64,000 nucleotides of DNA, taken from positions 4,210 through 68,209 of the forward strand of contig JBPCNX010000079.1 of NCBI GenBank assembly GCA_051000815.1, given 5' to 3'. The first letter of the stretch is position 1, and each line of letters starts with the position of its first letter. Made by a program: the position numbers and the translations under genes. Positions 43,161-52,819 of the stretch are shown in pieces. This DNA is from PSRF01 sp051000815 (lineage in GTDB: Bacteria > Acidobacteriota > Blastocatellia > Pyrinomonadales > Pyrinomonadaceae). The notes beneath the pieces were generated by a model, which did not search any database, was not told the DNA's origin, and worked only from the letters and a program-made list of their open reading frames with translations.

Positions 43161-46100
43161 TCAGGCGCTGGCGCTGAGTTGGTAGCGCTCGAGTTTGAGG
43201 TAGAGTCCGCGGCGGGTAAGGCCGAGTTCACGAGCGGCACGAGAGATATTGCCGCCGTGCTTGCGCAGGGCTTCCGAGATCATGCGGCGCTCAACTTCCG
43301 CAAGTGCGTCAGCAAGTGTGATGTTCTGCATCGAGCTGGCGGGCATCGATGCTAGTGCTGAAGCCGCGGCGCCGTGGGAAACAGGGCTCGACGTTCGTTT
43401 AAGTTCCGGAGATAGTTGCTCGGGGGTAATCACGGCGCCTTCTTCGGCGCGCGCGACGATCCGCTGAATCTCATTGCAAAGTTGTCGCACGTTCCCAGGC
43501 CAATCGCAAACCATCAGCAAGTCAACCGCTGGAGGTGTGATCTGAATGTCCTTCCGTCCGAACTTTGCTGAGTAGTGGTTGATATAATAATTAACGATGG
43601 TCGGAATTTCCGAACGCCGTTCACGCAAGGGCGGCACCCGAAGTCTAATCACGTTTAAGCGATAGTAGAGATCTTCACGAAAGCGGCCCTGGGCAACCAT
43701 CTCTTCCAGGTCACTATTGGTGGCCGCGATAATCCGCACGTCAACTTTGCTTGGCCGTTGCTCACCCAGTGGTTGGATCTCACCCTCCTGAAGAAATCGC
43801 AGCAGCTTTGGTTGGAGATCCAGAGGAAGATCCCCGATTTCATCTAGAAAAAGCGTACCCCCGGCGGCAGTCCGAATAACGCCCTGCGAATCGGTAACCG
43901 CGCCGGTGAAAGCGCCGCGCCGATAGCCAAAAAGATAACCTTCAGACAACTCCTTCGGAACTGCCGTGCAGTTGAAGGGAACGAACACCTTGGCGCGGCG
44001 CGACGACAAAGCATGAATCGCCCGGGCGACTAACTCCTTACCCGTTCCAGACTCGCCGGTTACCAGCACGGTCACGTCTGAAGAACGAATCTTGTGCACC
44101 TCTTCGACGAGGCGAGTCATGGCCGGACTGGAATGAATAAAACCAGGCATCAGACTGGCACCGGCCAGTTCGTCGGGCTGTTGGAGGCCGGGACCTTTAT
44201 GAGCGCCGGCTCGTAGCGCGCAAACATCCATCCCCAGTCCAACGACGCGCAGGAGCGGTTCCATCGACATGCCACCTGGCAGTCTTGCCCGGTTACGAGG
44301 ATGTATGTAGAGCGTCGCCGGCGGCGCATTTGACGAGCGCAACGGAATGACTGCCGCGTCATGCTTCTTTGCGTAGCGCTCGCGATCCTGGTCGGTGTCG
44401 AGTTGTTCGAGTTCTTCGGCGATCTTTGTCGCATCGGCGGGCGTGCAACCGTGTGAGATCACGGCTCGCGGGTGATGATGGTCACCTTGTTCGCTGATTA
44501 GCACACGCTGCGCCGTGGTTTCCTGGCGCATGATCGCCGCAAGTTCGCGGAGCAGCAATTCCCGGGATGCAACGGCTTCAGCGAGACGCAGCGTTAACAG
44601 CTGCGTTAACGCCGAATGTTCCAGACTCGGCTCAGGCGTTGTTTGATCAAGACTATCCAGCGCCTCTTCGGCGCGGGCCAGGTCGAGGCGAGCGCCTAAC
44701 TCGCGAAAAGTATTGATAGCTCGTGAAAGTTGTTCTGCGGCGCGGTTTGGCTGGCTTATGGAATAAGCGCGTCCCAGTTCGTAGTGGGCTCGGGCGGCGC
44801 GGTATCGATCTCCCAGCATATCAAAAATCGAAACGCTGCTGCCAAAATGCTGGGCTGCTGCAGTCGCATCTGCCTGCTTCATCTGGACGGCGCCGAGGAG
44901 TCGTTGAGCTTCACCGGAAAAGCCAAGATCAGTTGGAGAATCGGTTACTTGATCCGAGACCTTTTGCAACTCTTGCGAACATTGGTTTATTTCGTCATTG
45001 CGCAAATGCGCTTCCGCGAGGAGCAGTCGCGATTCACAGATTGCCTGGCGATCACCAATACCTTCGGCGATGGCCAGCGCTTCCTTTCCCTTGGACAGAG
45101 CCTTCGCTTCGTCGTCGATCGCGAGGTAACAACGACCCAGTGTCCGCAATGCCTGACCTGCGTACCACTTGTTTCCGTTTTCATTGGCGAGCGCCACCGC
45201 GCGTTCAAGATACGATTGCGCTTCATCAAGATCGCCACGGAGCATGCTTAACTCGCCGAGGGAATCCAGAATCATCGGCACCTTGGCGCCGCGGTCGTCA
45301 ATTTCTGACGCCAACGACAATGCGCGCTCGAGTGCCTGCTGCGCGCGGCCCCATTGACCGATTAGGATTAAGTTGATTCCAAGGTTGTTGTAACCATCTG
45401 CCGCGCTGGTCTTGTGATCAGTTCGTTCGTAATAGTCGATCGCCTTCTCAAGATACCGAATCCCTTCAAGAGGCCGTTTGAGGAACCAGCACGCCCCGGC
45501 CATGTTTGCGTAGATCCTGCCTAATGAATAACTGGCGGGATGATCGCCGATGAGCTTTAGAGCTTGTTCGAAATTTTCCAGACCCGATTCGTAGTTACCC
45601 TCGTGTGTATCGGCAATAGCGATTCCGAAATAAGCTTCGGCTAATCCGCGCCACTCTCCGGTTTGGCGGAAGTGGTCCAGGGCACGTTGAGCGTAATCAC
45701 GCGCAATCGGGTATTCGCTGATACTTCGGTAAACGCGTGCTAAAGCGCCATAAATTGGCCCGAGTTTGGAGTCTGGCCCGCTCTCGGAAAAATCTCGCAA
45801 GACGCCCTTGAGGATGGAAATTGCCTTGGGATGGTCGCCACTGTAGTTGTATGCGAGTCCGATTTGAACGCGAAGGGTGCAAATCGCCTCCGGATCGATT
45901 TTGGCATGCGATTCGGGGGTTTCATACATCGCCACTGCGGTCAGCGATTCTCGATAACGTCCCTGCATTTCGAGCGCTGCGGATAAGGCACATCGTGCGA
46001 GTGCCAGGACAGTGGGATTATTACGAGCTGCGGAGATCAGTGACGTGAGTCGTGAGCGGGCCTCGGTAGAAAGTCCCTGGTCCAGCAGTGATCGAACTTC

Positions 46101-46244
46101 GTCTAACTCCTGAATCAGCGCTTCGTTGGATGGGTTGCGTGAGCGAAGACGGACTCTGGCGTCGGCGAGGTCGACCACACTTCGCCCATCTGAAGCCGGT
46201 TCTTTTTCGGGACCACTCGGTCCAGAGCCCACACGTTTAGCCAT
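43161..46244 (-). CDS. Sigma-54-dependent activator with N-terminal TPR sensor
   Basis: A 1027-residue protein. Residues about 50-550 are TPR repeats (for example YGALARVYRSISEYPIARDY and DGYNNLGINLILIGQW). A GAF-like region of about 130 residues follows. The AAA+ domain (about 690-925) has Walker A GESGTGKE, the sigma-54 contact loop GAFTGA, Walker B TLFLDEIGD and the arginine-finger region. A Fis-type helix-turn-helix ends it (ISRAARELGLTRRGLYLKL). There is no phosphoacceptor receiver domain, so the signal is probably a protein or peptide bound by the TPRs, or a ligand of the GAF part. It is adjacent to the protease gene that carries a sigma-54 type promoter. Confidence 0.92.
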   Translation of the reverse strand: MAKRVGSGPSGPEKEPASDGRSVVDLADARVRLRSRNPSNEALIQELDEVRSLLDQGLSTEARSRLTSLISAARNNPTVLALARCALSAALEMQGRYRESLTAVAMYETPESHAKIDPEAICTLRVQIGLAYNYSGDHPKAISILKGVLRDFSESGPDSKLGPIYGALARVYRSISEYPIARDYAQRALDHFRQTGEWRGLAEAYFGIAIADTHEGNYESGLENFEQALKLIGDHPASYSLGRIYANMAGACWFLKRPLEGIRYLEKAIDYYERTDHKTSAADGYNNLGINLILIGQWGRAQQALERALSLASEIDDRGAKVPMILDSLGELSMLRGDLDEAQSYLERAVALANENGNKWYAGQALRTLGRCYLAIDDEAKALSKGKEALAIAEGIGDRQAICESRLLLAEAHLRNDEINQCSQELQKVSDQVTDSPTDLGFSGEAQRLLGAVQMKQADATAAAQHFGSSVSIFDMLGDRYRAARAHYELGRAYSISQPNRAAEQLSRAINTFRELGARLDLARAEEALDSLDQTTPEPSLEHSALTQLLTLRLAEAVASRELLLRELAAIMRQETTAQRVLISEQGDHHHPRAVISHGCTPADATKIAEELEQLDTDQDRERYAKKHDAAVIPLRSSNAPPATLYIHPRNRARLPGGMSMEPLLRVVGLGMDVCALRAGAHKGPGLQQPDELAGASLMPGFIHSSPAMTRLVEEVHKIRSSDVTVLVTGESGTGKELVARAIHALSSRRAKVFVPFNCTAVPKELSEGYLFGYRRGAFTGAVTDSQGVIRTAAGGTLFLDEIGDLPLDLQPKLLRFLQEGEIQPLGEQRPSKVDVRIIAATNSDLEEMVAQGRFREDLYYRLNVIRLRVPPLRERRSEIPTIVNYYINHYSAKFGRKDIQITPPAVDLLMVCDWPGNVRQLCNEIQRIVARAEEGAVITPEQLSPELKRTSSPVSHGAAASALASMPASSMQNITLADALAEVERRMISEALRKHGGNISRAARELGLTRRGLYLKLERYQLSASA

Positions 46245-46594
46245 TTAACCCCTTATAAAGGCGCAATCAACGTCTCTTTTCATACTGGGCAACTACTACT
46301 GGTGAAGAGCGGAAGGCTTAGAAGTGCGTGTTTCGCCGCGCGCGCTTCTTATTAAGTCTAAACGAGTTAAATTTAGCACATGCAATTGGAAAGCGTCTAC
46401 ATTTCATCCTGGAGCGGAAGGCCACGCTGATACCGCGTTCTACTCTGTTCTCTGCCTCTACTATCTGTCTCCACTACACGATTGTTAACCTTAAGCCCGA
46501 CTAAAACTTAACCAGGTACGTAACTTGACACCTTTTGTAGTGGCCGCTATTCTTTCCGTTTCCGTGTGGAGCGCGGAATCTCGCCCATTGTTGT
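46245..46594. other. Divergent promoter region between the activator and ffh
   Basis: No gene. The left half must hold the promoter of the sigma-54 activator (minus strand) and the right half that of ffh. No inverted repeat of note. Confidence 0.5.
46525..46553 (+). promoter_or_regulatory. Sigma-70 promoter of ffh
   Basis: TTGACA at 46525-46530, a 17-nt spacer, and TATTCT at 46548-46553. The start would be about 35 nt before the ffh ATG. A near-consensus site that probably drives the whole ffh-to-rplS run. Confidence 0.6.
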
Positions 46595-48067
46595 ATGTTT
46601 GAGTCGCTGTCGGACAAGCTTAAGCGAACGCTCAAGAATCTGCGGGGCGAAGGCGTGCTCACCAAGGAACACGTTGATGCGGCCCTCCGGGAAATTCGAC
46701 TCGCGCTACTGGAAGCGGATGTTAACTATAAGGTCGCGAAAGACTTTATAGCTTCCGTCAAAGAAAAGGCAGAGGGAGCGCAGGTTTGGCAGGACCTCAA
46801 GCCGTCGGAACAAGTCGTCAAAATTGTTTACGATGAGCTTGTTGATCTGCTTGGCGGGCAATCTTCGCGACTGGTTTTCACGAGGCAGATTCCTAATGTC
46901 GTAATGATTGTCGGCCTTCAGGGTTCCGGCAAGACCACTTCGACGGGGAAGATTGCCAAGTGGTTGGCGCAGAATCAGGATCGCAAGCCGCTCCTGGTGT
47001 CAGTTGACGTTTATCGTCCAGCCGCGCGCGAACAATTAAGGGTCATCGCCAAAGCGACTGGCCAACAGATCTTTGAACAGACTGAGACAAACGATCCGCT
47101 GACCCTGGTGAGGGAAGCGCATAAGCACGCCCAACAGACCGGGTTCGACACGCTGCTGATCGATACCGCCGGCCGCCTTCATATCGACGACGAGTTGATG
47201 GACGAACTGGTGCGGATAAAGCAGGAAACGCATCCAGTCGAAATTCTTTTTGTGGCAGATGCGATGACCGGTCAGGACGCGGTTCGTTCCGCCGAAGAGT
47301 TTCACAAGCGCGTGGGGATTACCGGGGTCGTGCTGACTAAGATGGATGGCGATGCTCGCGGCGGTGCTGCACTTTCGATCAAGCAGGTTATTGGTCAGCC
47401 GGTAAAGTTTGTAGGCGTCGGAGAAAAGTATGACGCACTCGATCCCTTCTATCCGGACCGCATTGCTCAGCGCATTCTGGGTATGGGCGATGTCCTGTCG
47501 CTTATTGAAGAGGTTCAATCGAAGGTCGACCAGGATGAAGCTGAAGCCCAGCTGAAGAAACTCCAGAAGAATGAGTTTACTCTGGATGATTTTCGTTCCC
47601 AGCTGCGGCAGGTCAAGAAGCTTGGTTCTTTTTCAAAGATCATGAAGTTGTTGCCCGATCAGCTTCTAGGCGGGATGGGGATGCCGCAACTGAATGACGA
47701 GCAGACGAAGGTGATGGAGAAGGAACTGAAGCGAACTGAGTCGATCATCGACTCGATGACCTGGCAGGAACGCACTGATCACAAGATTCTAAACGCCAAT
47801 CGCCGACGGCGGATTGCGCGCGGTTCGGGAACGTCGGTAGCGGAAGTTAATCAACTGGTGAAGCAATACACGGAGATGCGCCAGATGATGCGACAGCTCT
47901 CCAGGTCCGGCATGTTTGGGGGCAGCGGGATCAAGAGCAAGATGATGCGGCGCATGACTGGAATACCAGATTTGAGCGGGATGGAGGGAAACGGGGGAGA
48001 TCCCGTTTTGCCAGCCGGGCCGTCCCGGAAGAAGCTGAAGAAAAAACGTAAGAAGCGAAAGAGGTGA
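46595..48067 (+). CDS. ffh: Signal recognition particle protein Ffh
   Basis: GTPase that with SRP RNA brings nascent membrane proteins to FtsY. The 490-residue protein has the N domain (residues 1-95), the G domain with P-loop GLQGSGKTT (107-115), DTAGR and TKMDGDARGG, and the methionine-rich M domain from about 330 (QMMRQLSRSGMFGG), ending in a very basic tail (KKLKKKRKKRKR). Start chosen for the family N-terminus MFESLSDKL. First of a six-gene conserved cluster. Confidence 0.97.
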   Translation: MFESLSDKLKRTLKNLRGEGVLTKEHVDAALREIRLALLEADVNYKVAKDFIASVKEKAEGAQVWQDLKPSEQVVKIVYDELVDLLGGQSSRLVFTRQIPNVVMIVGLQGSGKTTSTGKIAKWLAQNQDRKPLLVSVDVYRPAAREQLRVIAKATGQQIFEQTETNDPLTLVREAHKHAQQTGFDTLLIDTAGRLHIDDELMDELVRIKQETHPVEILFVADAMTGQDAVRSAEEFHKRVGITGVVLTKMDGDARGGAALSIKQVIGQPVKFVGVGEKYDALDPFYPDRIAQRILGMGDVLSLIEEVQSKVDQDEAEAQLKKLQKNEFTLDDFRSQLRQVKKLGSFSKIMKLLPDQLLGGMGMPQLNDEQTKVMEKELKRTESIIDSMTWQERTDHKILNANRRRRIARGSGTSVAEVNQLVKQYTEMRQMMRQLSRSGMFGGSGIKSKMMRRMTGIPDLSGMEGNGGDPVLPAGPSRKKLKKKRKKRKR

Positions 48068-48110
48068 CGGAGAATATCAGTCTCCGTTAACGTTACTGGA
48101 GGAGAATCAA

Positions 48111-48377
48111 TTGTTAGCTATTAAGTTAATGCGTACGGGCGCCAAGAAGCGTCCTTCATACCGTGTTGTGGTGAAGGAAAAGCAGTCAAAGCGTGATGGC
48201 GCGTACCTCGAAAACCTCGGGACCTACAACCCAACCCGCCAACCTGCGGAAATCAAATTGAAGATGGATCGCGTGCGCTACTGGATCGCGAAGGGAGCAC
48301 AACCAACCGATACCGTTGGCCGCTTGATCAAAGCCTCTGCCAGAGAGCAAGCCGCCTCTCAAGCAGCAAGCGTTTAG
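48111..48377 (+). CDS. rpsP: 30S ribosomal protein S16
   Basis: An 88-residue protein with the family start (LAIKLMRTGAKKRPSYRVVV) and the LGTYNPTR motif. The start codon is TTG, supported by GGAGGAG 7 nt upstream and by the family N-terminus; the first ATG is 18 nt further in and would cut the first strand. It follows ffh by 43 bp, as in many bacteria. Confidence 0.95.
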   Translation: MLAIKLMRTGAKKRPSYRVVVKEKQSKRDGAYLENLGTYNPTRQPAEIKLKMDRVRYWIAKGAQPTDTVGRLIKASAREQAASQAASV

Positions 48378-48428
48378 TTAAGACATGGTTGGAACAGAGA
48401 GTGACGATTCAAGTTCGTAACGGAACTT

Positions 48429-48659
48429 ATGAAAGAGACCGTGGAGATGATAGTGAGGGCGCTGGTTGATAACGTTGAAGCGGTTGACGTTCGCGAGGTC
48501 GACCGCAACGGCGCGACCCTTGTGGAGATTCGTGTAGCGCCCGAAGACATGGGTAAGGTGATTGGCCGGCAGGGCCGGACCGTGCGAGCACTGCGAGCGC
48601 TCACTCATGCGGTGAGTTTGAAGCGGAAGCATCGCTTCGTGTTAGAAATCGTCGAATGA
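48429..48659 (+). CDS. khpA: KH-domain RNA-binding protein KhpA
   Basis: A 76-residue single KH domain with the GxxG loop as IGRQGRT. The gene sits between rpsP and rimM, the standard place for khpA (ylqC). It binds RNA, often with KhpB/Jag. Its stop overlaps the rimM start by four bases (ATGA), so the two are translationally coupled. Confidence 0.93.
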   Translation: MKETVEMIVRALVDNVEAVDVREVDRNGATLVEIRVAPEDMGKVIGRQGRTVRALRALTHAVSLKRKHRFVLEIVE

Positions 48660-49198
48660 AGGAAGCGAGCTCAGACGGCGAGGAGTCGCTGGTAATTATC
48701 GCCCGCGCCGTTAAGACAAGAGGACTGAAGGGTGCGTTGGTTGCTGAAGTTCTCACAGACTTTCCCGAGCGCTTCAGCGGGATTAGTTCATTGATAGCCG
48801 TAAGTCCAGGTGGTGAACGCCAGGTCGTAGAACTGGAGAGCTATTGGTTTCATCAGGATCGTGTAGTCCTAAAGTTGAATGGCTACGACACGATTGAAAC
48901 CGCACGTGGGTTCGTCGACTATCAGTTCGCGGTTCCCGAGTCCGAACAAGTTGAACTCGCCGAAGGTTATTTTTACGATTGGCAATTAGAAGGATGTCTT
49001 GTTGAAACCGTGGGTGGCGGTCGGGTTGGCCAGGTCAGTGAGGTGCTTCGATTCGGGGGCGGTATTGAAATGCTGGCGGTCGAAGGCGTTGAACATCAAA
49101 AGTGTCTGATTCCCATGGTGGAATCGATCGTAGTGGAGATTGATGTCGCAAACCAGAGAATAAGGATCGATCCACCAGAAGGACTGCTGGATTTGTAG
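48656..49198 (+). CDS. rimM: 16S rRNA processing protein RimM
   Basis: A 180-residue protein with the N-terminal beta-barrel (IIARAVKTRGLKGALVAEVL, TDFPERF) and the PRC-barrel at the C-terminus (EMLAVEG, LIPMVESIVVEID). It binds S19 and helps mature the 30S head. Starts in the ATGA overlap with khpA. The GLKG motif replaces the more usual GIxG, a small difference. Confidence 0.93.
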   Translation: MKEASSDGEESLVIIARAVKTRGLKGALVAEVLTDFPERFSGISSLIAVSPGGERQVVELESYWFHQDRVVLKLNGYDTIETARGFVDYQFAVPESEQVELAEGYFYDWQLEGCLVETVGGGRVGQVSEVLRFGGGIEMLAVEGVEHQKCLIPMVESIVVEIDVANQRIRIDPPEGLLDL

Positions 49199-49213
49199 GT
49201 TGGATGTGGTGCC

Positions 49214-49918
49214 GTGCTGCGATTCGACATACTCACGATCTTCCCGGAGTTTTTTCGCGAAGCGTTTGATTACGGGATCATTCGCAGGGCACGGAATGCG
49301 GAACTCGTTGAGATAAACGCGCACGACCTGCGCAATTGGACGACCGATAAGCACCACAGCGTCGACGATCGACCCTTCGGTGGGGGCGATGGGATGGTTT
49401 TTAAGCCGGAACCCATTTTTGCCGCCGCCGCTGACCTGACGGAAATCAAGGAGCGAGCAGATTATCCGGCTGAGAAGCGAGTAGTTCTGCTGTCGCCGCA
49501 GGGCCGAGTATTTACGCAGGAACTCGCGCAGGATGTGGCGCAGAGCGCCACGCAGGTGATTTTGATATGCGGCCGCTATGAGGGCGTGGACGAACGAGTT
49601 GTTGAAGGGTTGGTGACGGATGAAATCTCGATTGGGGATTACGTCCTTTCAGGAGGCGAGCCCGCGGCCCTGGTGGTAATCGACGCGATTGTGCGTTTGT
49701 TGCCGGGGGCATTGGGAAGCGAGACTTCAGCGGCGAACGAATCCTTTTCCGAGGGGCTGTTAGACTATCCCCACTATACTCGACCCCCGGAATTGCGCGG
49801 ATTGTCGGTACCGGAGGTCTTGTTAACAGGTAACCACGCGGACATAGCGCGTTGGCGGCGGGACCAGGCGTTACAGAAGACAAAACGTAATCGACCGGAT
49901 TTACTCAAAGATTTGTGA
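49214..49918 (+). CDS. trmD: tRNA (guanine37-N1)-methyltransferase
   Basis: Methylates G37 of tRNAs reading CNN codons. A 234-residue SPOUT enzyme with the AdoMet knot motifs ICGRYEGVDERV and SIGDYVLSGGE and the RPFGGGDGMV loop. Starts with GTG; the next residues LRFDILTIFPEFF fit the family exactly. Fifteen bp after rimM. Confidence 0.96.
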   Translation: MLRFDILTIFPEFFREAFDYGIIRRARNAELVEINAHDLRNWTTDKHHSVDDRPFGGGDGMVFKPEPIFAAAADLTEIKERADYPAEKRVVLLSPQGRVFTQELAQDVAQSATQVILICGRYEGVDERVVEGLVTDEISIGDYVLSGGEPAALVVIDAIVRLLPGALGSETSAANESFSEGLLDYPHYTRPPELRGLSVPEVLLTGNHADIARWRRDQALQKTKRNRPDLLKDL

Positions 49919-50011
49919 GTTTGCAGAGGTGGAGTGCGGCGGTATTTCGAGTTGTCATGCTCGCCCGAGGGAAAACGAAATCTGAAGGCCAGTTTGTAGT
50001 GGAGTGATGAA

Positions 50012-50410
50012 ATGAATCGATTAGATGGAATTGAGAAAACGCAATTGCGCGACAAGATACCGCAGTTTCAGCCGGGCGACACCGTGCGCGTTCATGTGCG
50101 GATAAAAGAATCGGAAACTAAAGAGCGTCTGCAGGCCTTCGAGGGCGTCGTCATCGCTCGTAAGCATGGCGGCGCTCGGGAGACCATAACGGTTCGAAAG
50201 ACCAGCTTTGGAGTCGGCGTCGAGAGAATCTTTCCGCTCCACGCTCCGATCGTCGATCACATTGATGTGGTGAAGCGAGGCCGAGTGCGACGCGCGAAAC
50301 TTTATTACCTGCGGGAGTTGCGTGGCAAAGCCGCCCGAATCCGCGAGCGCGACACGCGCGGGCAACAGGCAAAAGACGCCCAGGCTTCGGCTGCCGCCAA
50401 GGTCAAGTAA
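50012..50410 (+). CDS. rplS: 50S ribosomal protein L19
   Basis: A 132-residue protein with the signature FQPGDTVRVHVRIKE, FEGVVIARK, ERIFPLHAPIVDHI and RAKLYYLRELRGKAARI, at the 30S-50S interface. The C-terminal 20 residues are Ala/Gln-rich and longer than in E. coli. It closes the ffh-rpsP-khpA-rimM-trmD-rplS run. Confidence 0.96.
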   Translation: MNRLDGIEKTQLRDKIPQFQPGDTVRVHVRIKESETKERLQAFEGVVIARKHGGARETITVRKTSFGVGVERIFPLHAPIVDHIDVVKRGRVRRAKLYYLRELRGKAARIRERDTRGQQAKDAQASAAAKVK

Positions 50411-50470
50411 GGCAGGCGGGCGCAGCTGTTCCCGCCTGAGAGAGCAGCATTGTGAACCGAGGGCAGATCT

Positions 50471-51628
50471 TTGCGGATTGCAATAGATGCTCACTCAGTT
50501 GGCACCGGCTTGGGCGGGAATGAGAGTTATGCGCTGAACCTAATCGAAGCCCTGGCCAGGATCGATTCAGTCAATCAATACACTCTCTACGTTACCCGGG
50601 ATGAAGCTGTTGCGAAGTTCAGCCGCAGGTGGCCAAACTTCGTTGTTCGTCAAACGCGTCCTCACACCCCGTTGATTCGAGTCCCTCTAACACTAAGTGC
50701 CGAACTAAGAAAAAACCCGGTCGACGTTTTACACGTCCAGTTCACAGCACCCCCTTTTGCCCCCTGTCCTGTCGTCGTCAGTATTCACGACCTGTCGTTT
50801 GAACACCTCCCTGAAACTTTTAAGCGCCGCAGCAGAGCGCAGCTCCGTTTGACAGTTCGCCGCTCAGCTCGGAAGGCAGCACATATTCTGGCGCTGTCAG
50901 AGCACGCCCGGTCAGACATCATCGCGACCTATGGGATCTCTCCGGACCTGGTAACGGCGATTCCGCTCGCGGCGTCAGATCACTTCCGGCCGGTTGCAGA
51001 CGAAAGAGATCTTCAACGCGTGCGACACACTTATGGCATAGCTGGAGATTACATCCTTTCAGTCGGATCGATTCAGCCGCGTAAGAATCTGGCACGTCTC
51101 GTTGCAGCTTACGCGCGCCTCCGGCTTACACAAGCGAAGCTTAAGTTGCCGCAACTGGTAATCGTGGGAAGACGCGCCTGGCTTTATGGAGAGACTCTCC
51201 GAGCAATTAATGAGAGCGGCGTCAGCGAGTCGATAATCTTGACAGGCTACGTGCCAGACGACGATCTGCCTGCGCTCTATTCCGGGGCGCTCTGTTTTGT
51301 TTACCCATCTTACTTTGAAGGATTTGGCCTCCCTCCTCTGGAAGCCATGAAATGTGGAGCTCCGGTGCTGGCGGGAAACAGAACTAGTTTAACCGAGGTG
51401 GTCGGAGACGCAGGGCTTCTGGTTGATCCATTTGATACGAATGCCATTGCGTCGGGGATAGCGCGCCTCGTGGAAAGCCAAGACTTTCGCAATGACCTCA
51501 GGGCTAAAGGACTGAGGCGGTCTCAGATGTTTGACTGGGAAAAAACCGCAAGAAGCACTCTTGAAGTTTATAAACGTGCCGTTGATAATAGTCGCGCTGT
51601 TACTCGCGTCTGGAAAGCGCAACGCTAA
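50471..51628 (+). CDS. Family 4 glycosyltransferase (GT-B)
   Basis: A 385-residue protein starting at a TTG (RIAIDAHSVGTGLGGNESYA), the usual first strand of GT4 enzymes. The acceptor domain (1-175) contains HVQFTAPP and VSIHDLSFE. The donor domain has VGSIQPRKNLARLVAAY and the nucleotide-sugar motif EGFGLPPLEAM with the two catalytic-site Glu residues. It probably adds a sugar to an envelope polysaccharide; donor and acceptor unknown. Paired with the next gene, 24 bp apart. Confidence 0.88.
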   Translation: MRIAIDAHSVGTGLGGNESYALNLIEALARIDSVNQYTLYVTRDEAVAKFSRRWPNFVVRQTRPHTPLIRVPLTLSAELRKNPVDVLHVQFTAPPFAPCPVVVSIHDLSFEHLPETFKRRSRAQLRLTVRRSARKAAHILALSEHARSDIIATYGISPDLVTAIPLAASDHFRPVADERDLQRVRHTYGIAGDYILSVGSIQPRKNLARLVAAYARLRLTQAKLKLPQLVIVGRRAWLYGETLRAINESGVSESIILTGYVPDDDLPALYSGALCFVYPSYFEGFGLPPLEAMKCGAPVLAGNRTSLTEVVGDAGLLVDPFDTNAIASGIARLVESQDFRNDLRAKGLRRSQMFDWEKTARSTLEVYKRAVDNSRAVTRVWKAQR

Positions 51629-51652
51629 GTCAACTGAAGTGCTCTCAAAAAT

Positions 51653-52819
51653 ATGCGCATAGCCATACTCGGAACTCGCGGTATACCGGCCAGCTACGGA
51701 GGCTTCGAAACTTTCGCGGAACACTTATCCACGAGGCTGGTGGCGCGCGGACACGAAGTGACTGTTTATTGCCGGGCGCATTACGTTTCACCAAGACAAC
51801 TTGAATATCACGGAGTTCGGCTACAGGTCCTTCCGACGATTCGTCATAAATACTTTGACACGGTTGTCCACGCCTTCCTCTCGGCCTTACACGCGGCGCC
51901 TTCACGGTACGACGCAGCTCTGATCTGCAACGCGGCCAACGCCCCCTTCGCATCCATTCTTCGCCTTACTGGAACGCCAGTGGCAATCAATGTCGATGGA
52001 CTCGAGCACAAACGAAAGAAATGGAATTGGCTTGGGCGTAGCTATTACCTGGTGGCCGAACGGCTTTCCACGATTCTTCCCAACGTTACCATCACTGATG
52101 CGCAGGTAATCCAGGATTACTACCTGGCGAGGTATGGCGCGCCTTCCACGATGATTGCTTACGGTGCGGAGGTAGAACGGAAACTCGACCGTGAAGTAGT
52201 GCGCCGTTGGCGCGTCGAGCCCAACCGATATGTTCTCTACGTCTCACGGCTTGAGCCGGAAAACAATGCCCGCCTGGTCATAGAGGCATTTAAGAGAGTC
52301 AGAACCGCCTATCGATTGTTAGTGGTCGGCGACGCGCCGTATGCTCATGAGTACATCAGTGACCTAAAGGAACGAGCGCGCGGCGATCGACGCATCATCT
52401 TTACGGGTTTCGTTTTTGGACAGGACTATCGCGCTCTCCAACAAAATGCCTATTGCTATGTCCACGCGACGGAAGTTGGAGGAACGCATCCCGCCTTACT
52501 CGAAGCAATGGGCTACGGCAATTGTGTTCTGACGCTAGCTACACCGGAAAACATTGAAGCGGTGGGTGAGGCCGGAATTCCTTACGCCGACGAGTTGGAC
52601 CTCACTCAGAAGCTGCAACGTGTCTTGCGAGATGGCTCACTGGTCCAGTCTTATCGCAATCGCGCCCAGCTTCGGGTGCAGCAGAAGTACGATTGGGAGC
52701 AGGTCGTTAATCAGTATGAGGAGCTGTTCGCTTCGATGTCGGGCCGAGCATTGGCTCGACCTGCAGCCACCGTAGCAGAAAGGGACGTTGTCGAGCGCGT
52801 GACCGTGACAAGGACTTAA
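51653..52819 (+). CDS. DUF1972-type glycosyltransferase (rhamnosyltransferase-like)
   Basis: A 388-residue GT-B enzyme. The start ILGTRGIPASYGGFETFAEH is the DUF1972 signature found at the N-terminus of rhamnosyl- and teichuronic-type transferases. The C-terminal part is a Glycos_transf_1 domain with YVSRLEPENNA and VGGTHPALLEAMGYG. The usual first Glu of the EX7E motif is present (ATEVGGTHPALLE). It likely works with the preceding enzyme on a surface glycan. Confidence 0.87.
   Translation: MRIAILGTRGIPASYGGFETFAEHLSTRLVARGHEVTVYCRAHYVSPRQLEYHGVRLQVLPTIRHKYFDTVVHAFLSALHAAPSRYDAALICNAANAPFASILRLTGTPVAINVDGLEHKRKKWNWLGRSYYLVAERLSTILPNVTITDAQVIQDYYLARYGAPSTMIAYGAEVERKLDREVVRRWRVEPNRYVLYVSRLEPENNARLVIEAFKRVRTAYRLLVVGDAPYAHEYISDLKERARGDRRIIFTGFVFGQDYRALQQNAYCYVHATEVGGTHPALLEAMGYGNCVLTLATPENIEAVGEAGIPYADELDLTQKLQRVLRDGSLVQSYRNRAQLRVQQKYDWEQVVNQYEELFASMSGRALARPAATVAERDVVERVTVTRT

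Noticed and set aside
44723..45376. 217-codon plus-strand frame inside the sigma-54 activator gene
   Set aside because: Antisense to well-supported TPR repeats, with no domain of its own.
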